Positions 51,680 to 61,050 of a stretch of 64,000 nucleotides of DNA are shown here, piece after piece. Positions within the stretch are counted from its first letter, which is position 1. The number at the start of each line of letters is the position of its first letter. The DNA lies in contig JAZPZY010000003.1 in the NCBI GenBank assembly GCA_045544955.1, positions 15,022 through 79,021 on the forward strand, read 5' to 3'. Below the pieces are notes generated by a model that saw nothing but the letters and a program-made list of their open reading frames with translations, ran no database searches and was not told where the DNA came from. The position numbers and the translations under genes were made by a program. This DNA is from SIG701 sp045544955. GTDB lineage: Bacteria; Bacillota; Clostridia; Oscillospirales; CAG-272.

Positions 51680-54478
51680 ATGAACTGGATCAAATCAGGA
51701 TTTGAAGGCTTTTCAAAGGGCACCATGGGCAACGGCGGACAGAATCTGTACGTTTCCGCCGGCGGCACACTGCAGCGCATCTTCAACTTTGACGTAAACA
51801 ACGACGGCTATCCGGATCTTCCCATTGCCAACAGCCACGCCATGAACGAAAAGCCGCCGCTGTATGTGTTCAGCAATCTCACCGATGAAGAACCGCTTCT
51901 GCTGCCCACCAACGGCACGTATTCCGCCGTTTTCACCGATATCACCGGCGACGGCACGGACGATCTGATCGTTGCCTGCCAGCACAACGGCGTACACACG
52001 GACGTATCTGCCGTCATTTACTACGGCAGCGAGCAGGGACTTTCTGAAAAATACCGGACGGAAATTCTCGCTCCCAACGCCACCGGCGTGGTAGCAGCCG
52101 ATTTCAAGGGCGAAGGCAAAAAGGCACTGCTCTTCCTGTGCGGCAAAAAGGTACGGATTTACTATCCTACCGCACTGGGCATTGAGCCTACGGAATATAA
52201 GGATCTGGAGATCCCCGCTCTGTCTGCAGCCGCCGGCGATCTGGACGGAGACGGCTATGACGATCTGTACGTCATGGGTGCGGAAAGCGGCGATCTGACC
52301 GTGTACTGGGGCTCACCCGAGGGACTCTCACCCGACAACAAAACCGTATTCGCCAACGCTTCCATCCCCGGCGATGAGCGCACGGCATCCACCACCGCAG
52401 GCAGAAAGATGTATCGCTGGAATCCCTGGCTGTGCTGTGTGATCAGCGTAAAGGGAAAAGCTATGACCTTCCGCGCCGAGGGTGCTTACGCCGTTTTTGA
52501 AAGCTTCGGCAAGGATCGAAAGCCCCATGAGGAAATGCGTATATACTGCACCGAGCCCAACACCACAAAGGACATGGATGTGGATGCCGTATTCTTCGGA
52601 AACGGCGCGGTTCACGTAACAACGGGCGATCTCAGAAACACCGGTGCCACCGATATCATCATCGCGGTGGCTACTGAATTTGAGACGGCAGAGGACACGC
52701 TGGTGCTTTGGGAGTGTGAAAATTACAACCCGGAAAAAGCCACCCGTATCCCCGTCCCCTGCGCAAGAAGCGTATCGGTTGGTCCTATCGGCGCCGATCC
52801 GAAAAACTATCTGTACATCGCCCTCGGCTGTGAGGCGGACAATCTGGAGATCCCCGGCGCGGTATACGCCTTCGATAAGGACGGAAACGCGGAAAAGGTC
52901 CGCGATCTGCCCGCCATGGAGGCAACCTCTATCCTCTCCGGCAAAACCTTCACCGACGGCAGACATCAGGTTGTCATCGTCAATCATGAGGGAGAGCGGC
53001 ATTTAGGCATGGAGCAGATCGCCGTCTTTTTGGGCGGTGAGGACGGCTACAGCGGCGAGAGAAAAATTTCCCTGCCCGGCTGTGCAGCCGTAGACTGCGT
53101 GCCTGTGGATCTGAACGATGACGGACAGGTGGAAATTCTCGTGGTCAACTGCGCGGAAAATGCACCGCAGCTTGACCCCGGTGCCACTATCTACTGGGGC
53201 AAGGACGGCACCTTCGACCCTCAGCGGAAAAGCTGCTTCAACACCCGTACCAGCCATGGCTGTGCCCTGGGCGATTTCCGCAAATGCGGCTATATCGATC
53301 TTATCTTCCCCGGCATCAGCAACCGCACGCTCCGCTACTTCAAGGGAGGCCCTGACGGATACGATTTCGAACATCCCGAATATCTGATCCTCGGTCCGGA
53401 CAAGGAAGAGGTGGAATGGCGGCAGAGAGGCCGTGCCTACGAGCTGACCGTGCGTGATCCCAAGGAAGCGGCCCGCTGCCGTGAATTCGGCGGGCCCCGC
53501 TGGATCTTCTCTGCCGATCTGAACGGAGACGGCTGGCTGGATCTGATCGTTCCGCAGATCACCGGTCCCCGTGCCATGATCTTCTGGGGCGGTCCCGAGG
53601 GCTTCAGCGAAAAGCGGATGCAGATTCTGGCGGCAGACTGTGCCGCCGCCGCTAACGTAGCCGATCTGAACGGGGACGGCTATCCGGAGCTGATCTTTGC
53701 GTCCCATATGACCGTCGGCCACACCTTCCCCCAGGAAAAGGGAAAGATCATCATTTACTGGGGCAGCAAGGACGGTTATGCGGAAAACCGCAAAACGTAT
53801 CTGCCCACCTTCTGTGCCAACGCCGTAACCATACAGGACTTCAACGGCGACGGACTTCTTGATATCTACGCCACCGCCTATGCAAACGGACGGTTCCGTG
53901 ATATCGATTCCAAAATGTACTTCCAGTCCGAGGACGGCATGTTCCATCTGGATAATCACAAGCTGATCTTCAACAATTCCGGATGCGGCTGTCTCGCCGG
54001 CGACTTCAACGGCGACGGATATATGGATCTTGCCGTTGCCAGCCATAAAAAGGACGGTAATCACGTAGCGGATTCCTTCGTATTCTGGGGCGGCGAGGAC
54101 GGCATCAACGAAACGCGCTACACTGCTCTTCCCACCGTGGGACCCCACGGCATGTGTACGGCAGATATCGGCAACATCATGGATCGCTCCGATTCGGAAT
54201 ACTACTATTCCGAGGCATACAAAATCCCCGAGGGACACGTCCCCGCCTCCGTTCACTGGGAAGCAGTCAACGGAAAGAAAACCTTTGTAAAGATGCAGTT
54301 GCGCTGCGCGGACACCCCGGAGGCTTTGGAGAATGCCCCGTGGCAGGGGGATCTGAACACCGGCGACTCCCTTCTCGGTTTTGCCCTTTCCGGCTACATG
54401 CAGTATAAGCTGGAACTTGGTGCCGTCTGCGGATGCGGTACGCCCCGAGTCACCTCGGTTACGGTGGAATTTCAGTAA
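51680..54478 (+). CDS. FG-GAP/VCBS beta-propeller protein, no signal peptide
   Basis: A 932-residue protein built from about eleven FG-GAP-like repeats, each with a calcium-type D-x-N/D-x-D-G loop, for example FDVNNDGYPDLPIA, TDITGDGTDDLIVA, GDLDGDGYDDLYVM, VDLNDDGQVEILVV, ADLNGDGWLDLIVP, ADLNGDGYPELIFA, QDFNGDGLLDIYAT and GDFNGDGYMDLAVA. Some repeats are degenerate (ADFKGEGKKALLFL). This implies one large or two smaller propellers. FG-GAP proteins are usually secreted, but no signal peptide or anchor is visible at the start defined by AAAGGAG. It is paired with the DUF4838 gene. Role unknown; it may bind a carbohydrate or act as a scaffold for it. Confidence 0.85.
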   Translation: MNWIKSGFEGFSKGTMGNGGQNLYVSAGGTLQRIFNFDVNNDGYPDLPIANSHAMNEKPPLYVFSNLTDEEPLLLPTNGTYSAVFTDITGDGTDDLIVACQHNGVHTDVSAVIYYGSEQGLSEKYRTEILAPNATGVVAADFKGEGKKALLFLCGKKVRIYYPTALGIEPTEYKDLEIPALSAAAGDLDGDGYDDLYVMGAESGDLTVYWGSPEGLSPDNKTVFANASIPGDERTASTTAGRKMYRWNPWLCCVISVKGKAMTFRAEGAYAVFESFGKDRKPHEEMRIYCTEPNTTKDMDVDAVFFGNGAVHVTTGDLRNTGATDIIIAVATEFETAEDTLVLWECENYNPEKATRIPVPCARSVSVGPIGADPKNYLYIALGCEADNLEIPGAVYAFDKDGNAEKVRDLPAMEATSILSGKTFTDGRHQVVIVNHEGERHLGMEQIAVFLGGEDGYSGERKISLPGCAAVDCVPVDLNDDGQVEILVVNCAENAPQLDPGATIYWGKDGTFDPQRKSCFNTRTSHGCALGDFRKCGYIDLIFPGISNRTLRYFKGGPDGYDFEHPEYLILGPDKEEVEWRQRGRAYELTVRDPKEAARCREFGGPRWIFSADLNGDGWLDLIVPQITGPRAMIFWGGPEGFSEKRMQILAADCAAAANVADLNGDGYPELIFASHMTVGHTFPQEKGKIIIYWGSKDGYAENRKTYLPTFCANAVTIQDFNGDGLLDIYATAYANGRFRDIDSKMYFQSEDGMFHLDNHKLIFNNSGCGCLAGDFNGDGYMDLAVASHKKDGNHVADSFVFWGGEDGINETRYTALPTVGPHGMCTADIGNIMDRSDSEYYYSEAYKIPEGHVPASVHWEAVNGKKTFVKMQLRCADTPEALENAPWQGDLNTGDSLLGFALSGYMQYKLELGAVCGCGTPRVTSVTVEFQ

Positions 54479-54501
54479 ACCGAAAAAATGAATCACACAA
54501 G

Positions 54502-54533
54502 AACGCACGCCCTGCCGGGTGTGCGTTTTTTTG
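54502..54533 (+). terminator. Terminator after the FG-GAP gene
   Basis: AACGCAC-G-CCC/GGG-T-GTGCGTT stem with a four-base loop and seven Ts. Confidence 0.88.
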
Positions 54534-54554
54534 TGCAGAATCCTGTCTGTCTTC

Positions 54555-54583
54555 TTGACAAACTAACGGCATTAGTTTATAAT
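54555..54583 (+). promoter_or_regulatory. Promoter with embedded TetR-type operator
   Basis: TTGACA (54555-54560) and TATAAT (54578-54583) with a 17-base spacer. The spacer itself is a palindrome: AAACTAA (54560-54566), CGGCA, TTAGTTT (54572-54578). Bound repressor would block RNA polymerase directly. As this is the promoter of the TetR gene and the exporter operon, it implies autorepression. Confidence 0.8.
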
Positions 54584-54620
54584 ATATTCCGGTCTATCAA
54601 CAATACAAAAGGAGCACAGT

Positions 54621-55205
54621 ATGTCCAAACGCGGACTGACAAAAGAAAGCGTTCTGGATGCGGCAGAACAGCTGGTGACGCAACACGGTACAGAGTATCT
54701 GACCACGGTTACCCTCGCCCGGGAGCTGGGGATCAAGCCCGCCTCGCTGTATAACCACATAAGCAGCACGGAGGAATTACGGAATCAGCTTGCCCTGCGT
54801 GCCATCCACGCCCTGTCCGGCACGCTGTCGGACGCTATCCAAGACCGCACCCGGGACGAGGCGTTTTTCGCTTTGGCGGATGCGTACCGCCAGTTTGCCC
54901 ACCGCAATCCGGGGCTGTATCATCTGATTCTCAAGATCCCCATGGAGGGAAACGATACGCTGACGGCGGCACTGCCGGATATCGTAACGCCCATCGTGAG
55001 GCTGCTGGACGGCTTCACTCTGTCCCCTGAGGAAAAAAATCACTGGCAGCGGATTCTCCGCACGGTGATGCACGGTTTTTCCACCCAGGAGCTGTGCGGC
55101 TTTTTCAGCCACAGCAATGCAAGCCGGAGCGAAACATACCGTCTGGCCGTTTCCACCGTGCTGGACGGGGTCAAACGTGCCGAAGAAAACCACAGTCATT
55201 CATAA
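54621..55205 (+). CDS. TetR family transcriptional regulator
   Basis: A 194-residue repressor. Residues 6-52 are the TetR helix-turn-helix (TKESVLDAAEQLVTQHGTEYLTTVTLARELGIKPASLYNHISST). The C-terminal part resembles WHG-type TetR ligand domains. The adjoining spacer palindrome is its likely target. It is cotranscribed with the two ABC exporter genes and probably senses their substrate or an incoming drug. AAGGAG precedes the start by seven bases. Confidence 0.92.
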   Translation: MSKRGLTKESVLDAAEQLVTQHGTEYLTTVTLARELGIKPASLYNHISSTEELRNQLALRAIHALSGTLSDAIQDRTRDEAFFALADAYRQFAHRNPGLYHLILKIPMEGNDTLTAALPDIVTPIVRLLDGFTLSPEEKNHWQRILRTVMHGFSTQELCGFFSHSNASRSETYRLAVSTVLDGVKRAEENHSHS

Positions 55206-55223
55206 GGAGGAAGTACCATTTCC

Positions 55224-56966
55224 ATGTTCAAGACGTTAGCAAAATCCATACGGGAATTCAAAAAACCATCGATTATCACTCCGATCCTCATCATCGGCGA
55301 GGTAATCATCGAGTGTCTGATTCCCTACATCATCGCCAATCTCATTAACGAGATCAAGGCCGGATGCCCCTTTTCCACCATTCTTACAAACGGCGGCATC
55401 ATGGCACTGCTTGCCGTTCTGTCGCTGACGCTGGGGGCCTGTGCCGCCATCACCGCTTCCCGGGCGGCCGCCGGCTTTGCCCGGAATCTGCGGCACGATA
55501 TTTTCTACAAGATCCAGACCTATTCCTTTGACAACATCGACAAGTTCTCTTCCTCCTCATTGGTAACCAGGCTTACCACCGACGTATCCAACGTGCAGAT
55601 GTCCTATATGATGATCATCCGCACGGCCATCCGCTCTCCGTTTATGTTCGTGTTCGCCATCGTCATGGCATACGTAATGGGCGGAGCACTGTCCACCGTT
55701 TTCGTGGTTGCCGTGCCGGTTCTCGGCTTCGGACTCTTCTTTATCGCACGGAAAGCCATGCCTGCTTTCACCCGGGTTTTCCGCAAATACGACCGGCTGA
55801 ACGAATCCATCGAAGAAAACGTAATGGCCATGCGTGCCGTAAAGGGCTTCGTACGGGAAGAGTATGAAAAAGAAAAATTCGGTGCCGCCTCGGATGAGAT
55901 CCGCCGGGATTTCACCCGTGCCGAGCGTATCGTGGCTCTTAACAATCCGCTGATGCAGGCGTGCCTGAATCTTATCATGGTATTCGTCCTCTTCTTCGGC
56001 TCCCACCTGATCGTTACCTCAAACGGCTCCTACATTGACGTGGGACAGCTTTCCGCTATGCTCACCTACGGCATGCAGATCATGATGTCTCTGATGATGC
56101 TCTCCATGATCTACGTCATGATTACCATGTCTGCTGAATCGGCACGCCGTATCGTGGAGGTGCTCAACGAGCAGCCTACCCTCAAGAATCCGCAGGATCC
56201 CGTAACGGAAGTAGCCAACGGCTCCGTAGATTTCGACGGCGTATCCTTCAAATATTCGGCACACGCCGAAAAATACGCCCTGTCCGATATTCATCTGCAC
56301 ATCGCCTCCGGCGAAACGGTAGGCATCATCGGCGGCACCGGATCCAGCAAATCCACGCTGGTACAGCTGATCTCCCGTCTGTACGACGCCACCGAGGGCA
56401 CCGTGCGGGTAGGCGGTGTGGACGTGCGGGACTACGATATGAACGTACTCCGTGACAGCGTGGCCGTGGTACTGCAGAAAAACGTGCTTTTTGCCGGCAC
56501 GGTAAAAGAAAATCTTCGTTGGGGCAATAAGGACGCCACCGACGAAGAACTCGTGGAAGCCTGCCGTCTCGCCCAGGCAGACGGATTCGTTCAGGCGTTC
56601 CCCGACGGATACGATACCCATATTGAACAGGGCGGTACCAATGTATCCGGCGGACAGAAGCAGCGGCTCTGCATTGCACGGGCACTGCTGAAGCGGCCGA
56701 AGATTCTGATTCTGGACGACTCCACCAGTGCGGTAGACACAAAAACCGACGCTTTGATCCGCCGGGGGCTCAAGGAATTTATCCCCGAAACCACGAAGAT
56801 CATCATCGCCCAGCGCGTGGCCTCCGTGGAAGATGCGGATAAGATCCTGGTAATGGACGGTGGACGGATCGCCGCTGTGGGCACCCACGAGGAACTGCTG
56901 AACATCTCGCCCATTTACCGTGAAGTCTACACACAGCAGACGAAAGGAGGCACGAAGGATGAGTAA
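55224..56966 (+). CDS. Multidrug-type ABC exporter, half-transporter with degenerate catalytic site
   Basis: A 580-residue half-transporter with six helices (residues about 15-310) and a C-terminal ATPase. Walker A is GGTGSSKST and the signature VSGGQKQR is canonical, but Walker B ends ILILDDSTSAVD, with Asp in place of the catalytic Glu. This is the hallmark of the non-catalytic partner in heterodimeric exporters (BmrC/TM287-like). The start follows a GGAGG site at a long spacing of 13 bases. It overlaps the second half-transporter gene by eight bases. Confidence 0.94.
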   Translation: MFKTLAKSIREFKKPSIITPILIIGEVIIECLIPYIIANLINEIKAGCPFSTILTNGGIMALLAVLSLTLGACAAITASRAAAGFARNLRHDIFYKIQTYSFDNIDKFSSSSLVTRLTTDVSNVQMSYMMIIRTAIRSPFMFVFAIVMAYVMGGALSTVFVVAVPVLGFGLFFIARKAMPAFTRVFRKYDRLNESIEENVMAMRAVKGFVREEYEKEKFGAASDEIRRDFTRAERIVALNNPLMQACLNLIMVFVLFFGSHLIVTSNGSYIDVGQLSAMLTYGMQIMMSLMMLSMIYVMITMSAESARRIVEVLNEQPTLKNPQDPVTEVANGSVDFDGVSFKYSAHAEKYALSDIHLHIASGETVGIIGGTGSSKSTLVQLISRLYDATEGTVRVGGVDVRDYDMNVLRDSVAVVLQKNVLFAGTVKENLRWGNKDATDEELVEACRLAQADGFVQAFPDGYDTHIEQGGTNVSGGQKQRLCIARALLKRPKILILDDSTSAVDTKTDALIRRGLKEFIPETTKIIIAQRVASVEDADKILVMDGGRIAAVGTHEELLNISPIYREVYTQQTKGGTKDE

Positions 56967-58890
56967 GACAAACGCCAAAAACGCACCGGCACCCGGAAAG
57001 GGACGTCCCAAAATGGATCCCCGCGTACTGCTCCGTCTGGTAAAGCTTCTGTTCGGTTTTTATCCCGTACTGGTGCCCCTCACCGGTCTGTGCATCCTGT
57101 TTTCCGCCGCCGTCAGCTCCATTCCCTCCATTTTCATGCAGAACGTCATCGCCGCCGTGGAACGGTGGGTGGAAAGCGGCAACTGGGAAGCGGCCAAGGC
57201 GGAGATCGTGCCGCTGCTTCTGATTCTGGTGTCCCTCTATGCCCTTTCCCTTCTGTCCCTGTTTACCTACACCCAGCTGATGGCCTATATCACCCAGGGA
57301 TTCCTCAGCAAAATGCGTATCAAAATGTTTGACGGCATGCAGAATCTGCCCATCCGTTACTTTGACACACACGCACACGGTGATATCATGAGCCATTACA
57401 CCAACGATATTGACACGCTCAGGATGCTGGTTTCCCAGACGCTGCCGCAGCTTCTTCAGTCCGGTATGATCATTACGGTGGTTCTCTCCATCATGCTTTA
57501 CTTCTGCGGCTGGCTGACCATGCTGGTTCTCGCCGGTGTCACCGCCATGATCTTCGTTTCCAAAAAGGTAGGCGGCGGCTCTGCCAAGTACTTTATGCGT
57601 CAGCAAAAATCTCTGGGCGCCGCGGAAGGCTATATCCAGGAAATGATGAACGGTCAGAAAGTCGTCAAGGTTTTCTGCCACGAGGAAGAGGCGAAAAAAG
57701 ACTTTGATAAAGTAAACGACGCCCTGTACGAGGACAGCCGCCGTGCCAACGCGTTCGCCAATATGCTGGGGCCTATCATCATGAACATCGGTAATATCCT
57801 GTATGTGCTGGTTGCACTGGTTGGCGGTATTCTCCTCATCACCAACGTGCCGAACCTCAGTCTTTCCGGCAAGGCTTTGGAAATCAGTATCGTCATTCCC
57901 TTTCTCAATATGACGAAACAGTTCACCGGCAACATCAACTCCCTTTCCCAGCAGATCAACTCCGTGGCCATGGCCATGGCCGGTGCCGGCCGTATCTTCG
58001 CCCTGATGGATGAAAAGCCGGAAACGGACGAGGGCTACGTTACGCTGGTGAATGCCAAAATCGACGAAAACGGAACCATCACCGAAACTGCCGAGCGTAC
58101 CGGCGTATGGGCGTGGAAGCATCCCCACACGGACGGCACGCTGACCTACACCCTTCTCCGCGGCGACGTCCGCCTGAACGAGGTGGATTTTGCCTACGAA
58201 GAAGACAAGCAGATCCTCCACGACGTATCCGTATATGCGGAGCCCGGTCAGAAGGTCGCCTTCGTGGGTGCCACCGGTGCGGGAAAAACCACCATCACCA
58301 ATCTGATCAACCGCTATTACGACATTGCCGACGGCAAGATCCGCTACGACGGCATCAACATCAACAAGATCAAAAAAGCAGATCTCCGCCGCTCTTTGGG
58401 CATCGTTCTCCAGGAGACCAACCTGTTCTCCGGTACGGTTATGGATAACATCCGCTACGGCCGTCTGGATGCCACAGACGAGGAATGCATCCGTGCCGCC
58501 AAGCTTGCCGGTGCGGACGATTTCATCACCCGCCTACCGGACGGATATAACACCATGCTGAAAAACAACGCCGCCAATCTCTCCCAGGGACAGCGGCAGC
58601 TCATCGCCATTGCACGGGCGGCGGTTGCCGATCCGCCGGTAATGATTCTGGACGAGGCAACCTCCTCCATCGATACCAGAACGGAAGCCATCGTTCAGCG
58701 CGGTATGGATAAGCTGATGGAGGGGCGGACGGTGTTCGTAATCGCCCACCGGCTTTCCACCATTATGAATTCCGATGTCATCATGGTGCTGGATCACGGC
58801 CGCATCATCGAGCGCGGCAATCACGAGGCACTGCTCGCCCAGCGCGGCACGTACTATCAGCTGTACACCGGTGCGTTTGAGTTGGAATAA
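56959..58890 (+). CDS. Multidrug-type ABC exporter, second half-transporter
   Basis: A 643-residue half-transporter with a longer N-terminus, six helices (about 35-340), a linker and a C-terminal ATPase. Walker A is GATGAGKTT and Walker B MILDEATSSID is intact with catalytic Glu, while the signature is altered to LSQGQRQL. Together with the degenerate Walker B of its partner this gives one normal and one degenerate ATP site, consistent with a heterodimer. The start is the ATG after AAAGGAGG, inside the end of the first gene. The TetR protein probably controls both. Confidence 0.94.
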   Translation: MSKTNAKNAPAPGKGRPKMDPRVLLRLVKLLFGFYPVLVPLTGLCILFSAAVSSIPSIFMQNVIAAVERWVESGNWEAAKAEIVPLLLILVSLYALSLLSLFTYTQLMAYITQGFLSKMRIKMFDGMQNLPIRYFDTHAHGDIMSHYTNDIDTLRMLVSQTLPQLLQSGMIITVVLSIMLYFCGWLTMLVLAGVTAMIFVSKKVGGGSAKYFMRQQKSLGAAEGYIQEMMNGQKVVKVFCHEEEAKKDFDKVNDALYEDSRRANAFANMLGPIIMNIGNILYVLVALVGGILLITNVPNLSLSGKALEISIVIPFLNMTKQFTGNINSLSQQINSVAMAMAGAGRIFALMDEKPETDEGYVTLVNAKIDENGTITETAERTGVWAWKHPHTDGTLTYTLLRGDVRLNEVDFAYEEDKQILHDVSVYAEPGQKVAFVGATGAGKTTITNLINRYYDIADGKIRYDGININKIKKADLRRSLGIVLQETNLFSGTVMDNIRYGRLDATDEECIRAAKLAGADDFITRLPDGYNTMLKNNAANLSQGQRQLIAIARAAVADPPVMILDEATSSIDTRTEAIVQRGMDKLMEGRTVFVIAHRLSTIMNSDVIMVLDHGRIIERGNHEALLAQRGTYYQLYTGAFELE

Positions 58891-58906
58891 TTTTAGACAA
58901 ACGACA

Positions 58907-58942
58907 AAAAGCACTTGCGGCAGAATCACCGCAAGTGCTTTT
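58907..58942 (+). terminator. Terminator after the heterodimeric exporter
   Basis: AAAAGCACTTGCGG/CCGCAAGTGCTTTT, 14 perfect base pairs with an eight-base loop, then T-rich; also usable from the other strand. Confidence 0.9.
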
Positions 58943-58975
58943 GCTTATTAAATCGGAAGGATAAAGAAGCACGCT

Positions 58976-59221
58976 CTATTTTTTCCGGCAGGTACTGTTT
59001 CCCGTCACGCCGCCCTCTCGCCCCATCATTTCGTCTATGGAAACACCGATCAGATCGGATATACGGGGCAGCAGAAACAGATCGGGATAGCTCATCTCCC
59101 TCTCCCATTTTGAGACGGCAAATGCGCTGACTCCCAAAAGATCGCCCAATTCACCCTGGGTGAGCCCTTTCTTTTGGCGATACCTTAATATGCATTCACC
59201 TATGCGTATCCTGTTTCTCAT
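58976..59221 (-). CDS. Small XRE-type transcriptional regulator
   Basis: An 81-residue protein whose residues 5-62 are a Cro/CI helix-turn-helix (ECILRYRQKKGLTQGELGDLLGVSAFAVSKWEREMSYPDL). The C-terminus is short and lacks an added sensor domain. The start overlaps the stop of the ArsR gene upstream by four bases, so it is translationally coupled to it. Confidence 0.85.
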   Translation of the reverse strand: MRNRIRIGECILRYRQKKGLTQGELGDLLGVSAFAVSKWEREMSYPDLFLLPRISDLIGVSIDEMMGREGGVTGNSTCRKK

Positions 59222-59751
59222 TTTATCCGTTTATAAATCCCCCGGTCACGGGTCATCAAGCCAAAGGCGATCATCTCCCGGCGAATGGTACAGAAATCCT
59301 CATGATACTGTAGAATGATTCCGTTGACCTCTTTCTCGGCATACGCGCGGTCAAGCTCGAATCGCTCCGCGATCTTGGCAAGCACGATCTCACGCTTTTT
59401 TCTCTGCGTCGGTATCTGTGTCAATCTGCCGTATTTGAAAAAATGGGATATCACCTCTTTTTTGTACTTTTCCTCCCTATCGACGATTTCCTCATCCTTT
59501 TTGATCAGCGCGTACACAGGTTTATCAAAAATCTCCCGGTTGAGCGAATAGATAATATAGAACTGCGAGCGCGAGCAGTTGACCACGCCTGCCGCCTCCA
59601 TTTTTTTGAGATGATAACAGATAGTCGCTGGGGTAAGCGAAAGCTCACAAGCGATTTTCTCCACGTAAGAATCCTCTTTCAAAAGAATATTGAGAATTTC
59701 AAGGCGTGTTTCATCGGCAAGGAGCTTTAAGAGCGCAAGCTTCTCTTTCAA
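59218..59751 (-). CDS. ArsR-type regulator with DUF2087 domain
   Basis: A 177-residue protein. The N-terminal 70 residues are an ArsR winged helix (LLADETRLEILNILLKEDSYVEKIACELSLTPATICYHLKKMEAAGVV). The C-terminal 85 residues match DUF2087 (FFKYGRLTQIPTQRKKREIVLAKIAERFELDRAYAEKEVNGIILQYHEDF). It starts with TTG after AAAGGA. The fusion is known in Bacillota with no settled ligand. It is upstream of the coupled XRE gene. GC content here is clearly lower than in the exporter genes. Confidence 0.88.
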   Translation of the reverse strand: MKEKLALLKLLADETRLEILNILLKEDSYVEKIACELSLTPATICYHLKKMEAAGVVNCSRSQFYIIYSLNREIFDKPVYALIKKDEEIVDREEKYKKEVISHFFKYGRLTQIPTQRKKREIVLAKIAERFELDRAYAEKEVNGIILQYHEDFCTIRREMIAFGLMTRDRGIYKRIK

Positions 59752-59864
59752 GCAATCACATCCTTTCGTCGTCGCTGAATCCTGTCAAGACATCCTTTGA
59801 AATTTTCATCAAAAGGCTGAATCGCCTATCCTTTTTCCGTTTTTTACTTCGACAGAGTATGCGT

Positions 59865-60365
59865 TCATTCCGCTTTTTCCGTATCGTCAAATGCAAAAAC
59901 AAACAAATCCTTTTCAACCCTGTAAGCTCGCCACATATTCAAAATATCGTACAACACTTCCTTTTTGATTTTGGCTTTGAAAATCTTCTGCGGATCTCCG
60001 TCTTTTTCCGCTTCTGCAAGATCGGTTTTGTAAGTATTATAGAAGTTAGTTCTCATAAATACCTCGGGGTAAAGCGCAATCTCCATAAGTTCTTTCTGAT
60101 CCTCGGGCAATGCACAATAATGGCTTGCAATTTCGGGAAAATGCTTAATTAAATTCTTGAATCTTTTGCTCATCAATTCAATCGCCTGATCCGTTCCGGA
60201 TATAAGCCCTGCCGCTATCGCAACATTATAAATCCCGGACTTTAATTGCAAAGCACCTCGCTCCGTAGGATGGTTTTTATCCACTGAAGCTGCCTCCGCT
60301 TTGCAAGCGTCGTGCTTTTCTTTGGTAATCGTCCATAAGCCATTGAATATTTCTTGCTTATTCAT
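59865..60365 (-). CDS. Hypothetical helical protein
   Basis: A 166-residue protein that I do not recognise. It is mostly charged and predicted helical (ELMSKRFKNLIKHFPEIASHYCALPEDQKELMEIALYPEVF), with no signal peptide, membrane helix or clear motif. It starts after AAGGTGG. Codon usage is AT-richer than in the flanking exporter and queT genes. It is a leftward gene ahead of the ArsR-DUF2087 pair but with a 113-base gap. Function unknown. Confidence 0.68.
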   Translation of the reverse strand: MNKQEIFNGLWTITKEKHDACKAEAASVDKNHPTERGALQLKSGIYNVAIAAGLISGTDQAIELMSKRFKNLIKHFPEIASHYCALPEDQKELMEIALYPEVFMRTNFYNTYKTDLAEAEKDGDPQKIFKAKIKKEVLYDILNMWRAYRVEKDLFVFAFDDTEKAE

Positions 60366-60406
60366 ACGTACATATCCACCTTTCTGTTGTTGTAGATTAC
60401 ACTGAT

Positions 60407-60435
60407 ATTATATCTATCTAATCACTCGCTGTCAA
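60407..60435 (-). promoter_or_regulatory. Promoter for the hypothetical helical protein
   Basis: On the minus strand TTGACA (60430-60435) and TATAAT (60407-60412), perfect consensus with a 17-base spacer. Confidence 0.8.
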
Positions 60436-60480
60436 TAGTGTTTCGATATATTTCTAATCAATTAAACCAATGGTTTTAAA

Positions 60481-60519
60481 AACCGCCGGATGCAGCCATT
60501 TACGGCGCACCCGGCGGTT
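60481..60519 (-). terminator. Terminator after queT
   Basis: On the minus strand AACCGCCGG/CCGGCGGTT arms with an inner stem, then TTTTTAAAA. Confidence 0.82.
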
Positions 60520-60554
60520 ATCCTTTTCAATTTATAATTGCTTTACACGGCTGA

Positions 60555-61043
60555 TTACTTGAACGGTCTGCTCCGCGCTACCATCCGATAGACAAGCATG
60601 CCCAGAATCCCTGCCGCAATCACCTCACCTATCCCAACCGTAAGCATGAGGAACGGATAGGATTCCGGCGCGCCGTACACCTTTTGCAGCACAAACGGCA
60701 CAATTAAGACGTTTGCCAAAATCGGAGGTATAGGCGAAAGCCATTTGGAACGGCGGCGCAAAAGGTATGTCCCCAAAGCACCGATCAGCGTTGCCAGCGA
60801 TCCGAACACCACGTCCCAGGGCAAGCCGCCTGTAAAGAGATTGGACAACAGACAGCCCACAAATAATCCCGGGATCGCCGCCGGTGTAAACACCGGCAGG
60901 ACGGTCAATGCCTCGGACAGCCGCACCTGGATCACGCCGCTGGCAAGTCCGCATGCGGCGGACAGAAGCGTGAGGACGACGTACAGTGCCGCAATCAGTG
61001 CGGCATAAGACAGAAAACGGACTTTTTTTGCGTAATTGGTCAT
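60555..61043 (-). CDS. queT: QueT family queuosine-precursor ECF transporter substrate-binding subunit
   Basis: A 162-residue protein with five or six helices. The conserved opening VRFLSYAALIAALYVVLTLL, LASGVIQVRLSEALTVLPVFTPAAIPGLFVGCLLSN and LPWDVVFGSLATLIGALGTYLLRR are typical of QueT. It is the S-component that binds preQ1 or a related queuosine precursor and works with a shared ECF energising module not in the window. The start is the ATG after AAAGGAG; longer in-frame extensions lie in the riboswitch. It is likely controlled by that riboswitch. Confidence 0.9.
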   Translation of the reverse strand: MTNYAKKVRFLSYAALIAALYVVLTLLSAACGLASGVIQVRLSEALTVLPVFTPAAIPGLFVGCLLSNLFTGGLPWDVVFGSLATLIGALGTYLLRRRSKWLSPIPPILANVLIVPFVLQKVYGAPESYPFLMLTVGIGEVIAAGILGMLVYRMVARSRPFK

Positions 61044-61050
61044 AGATATG

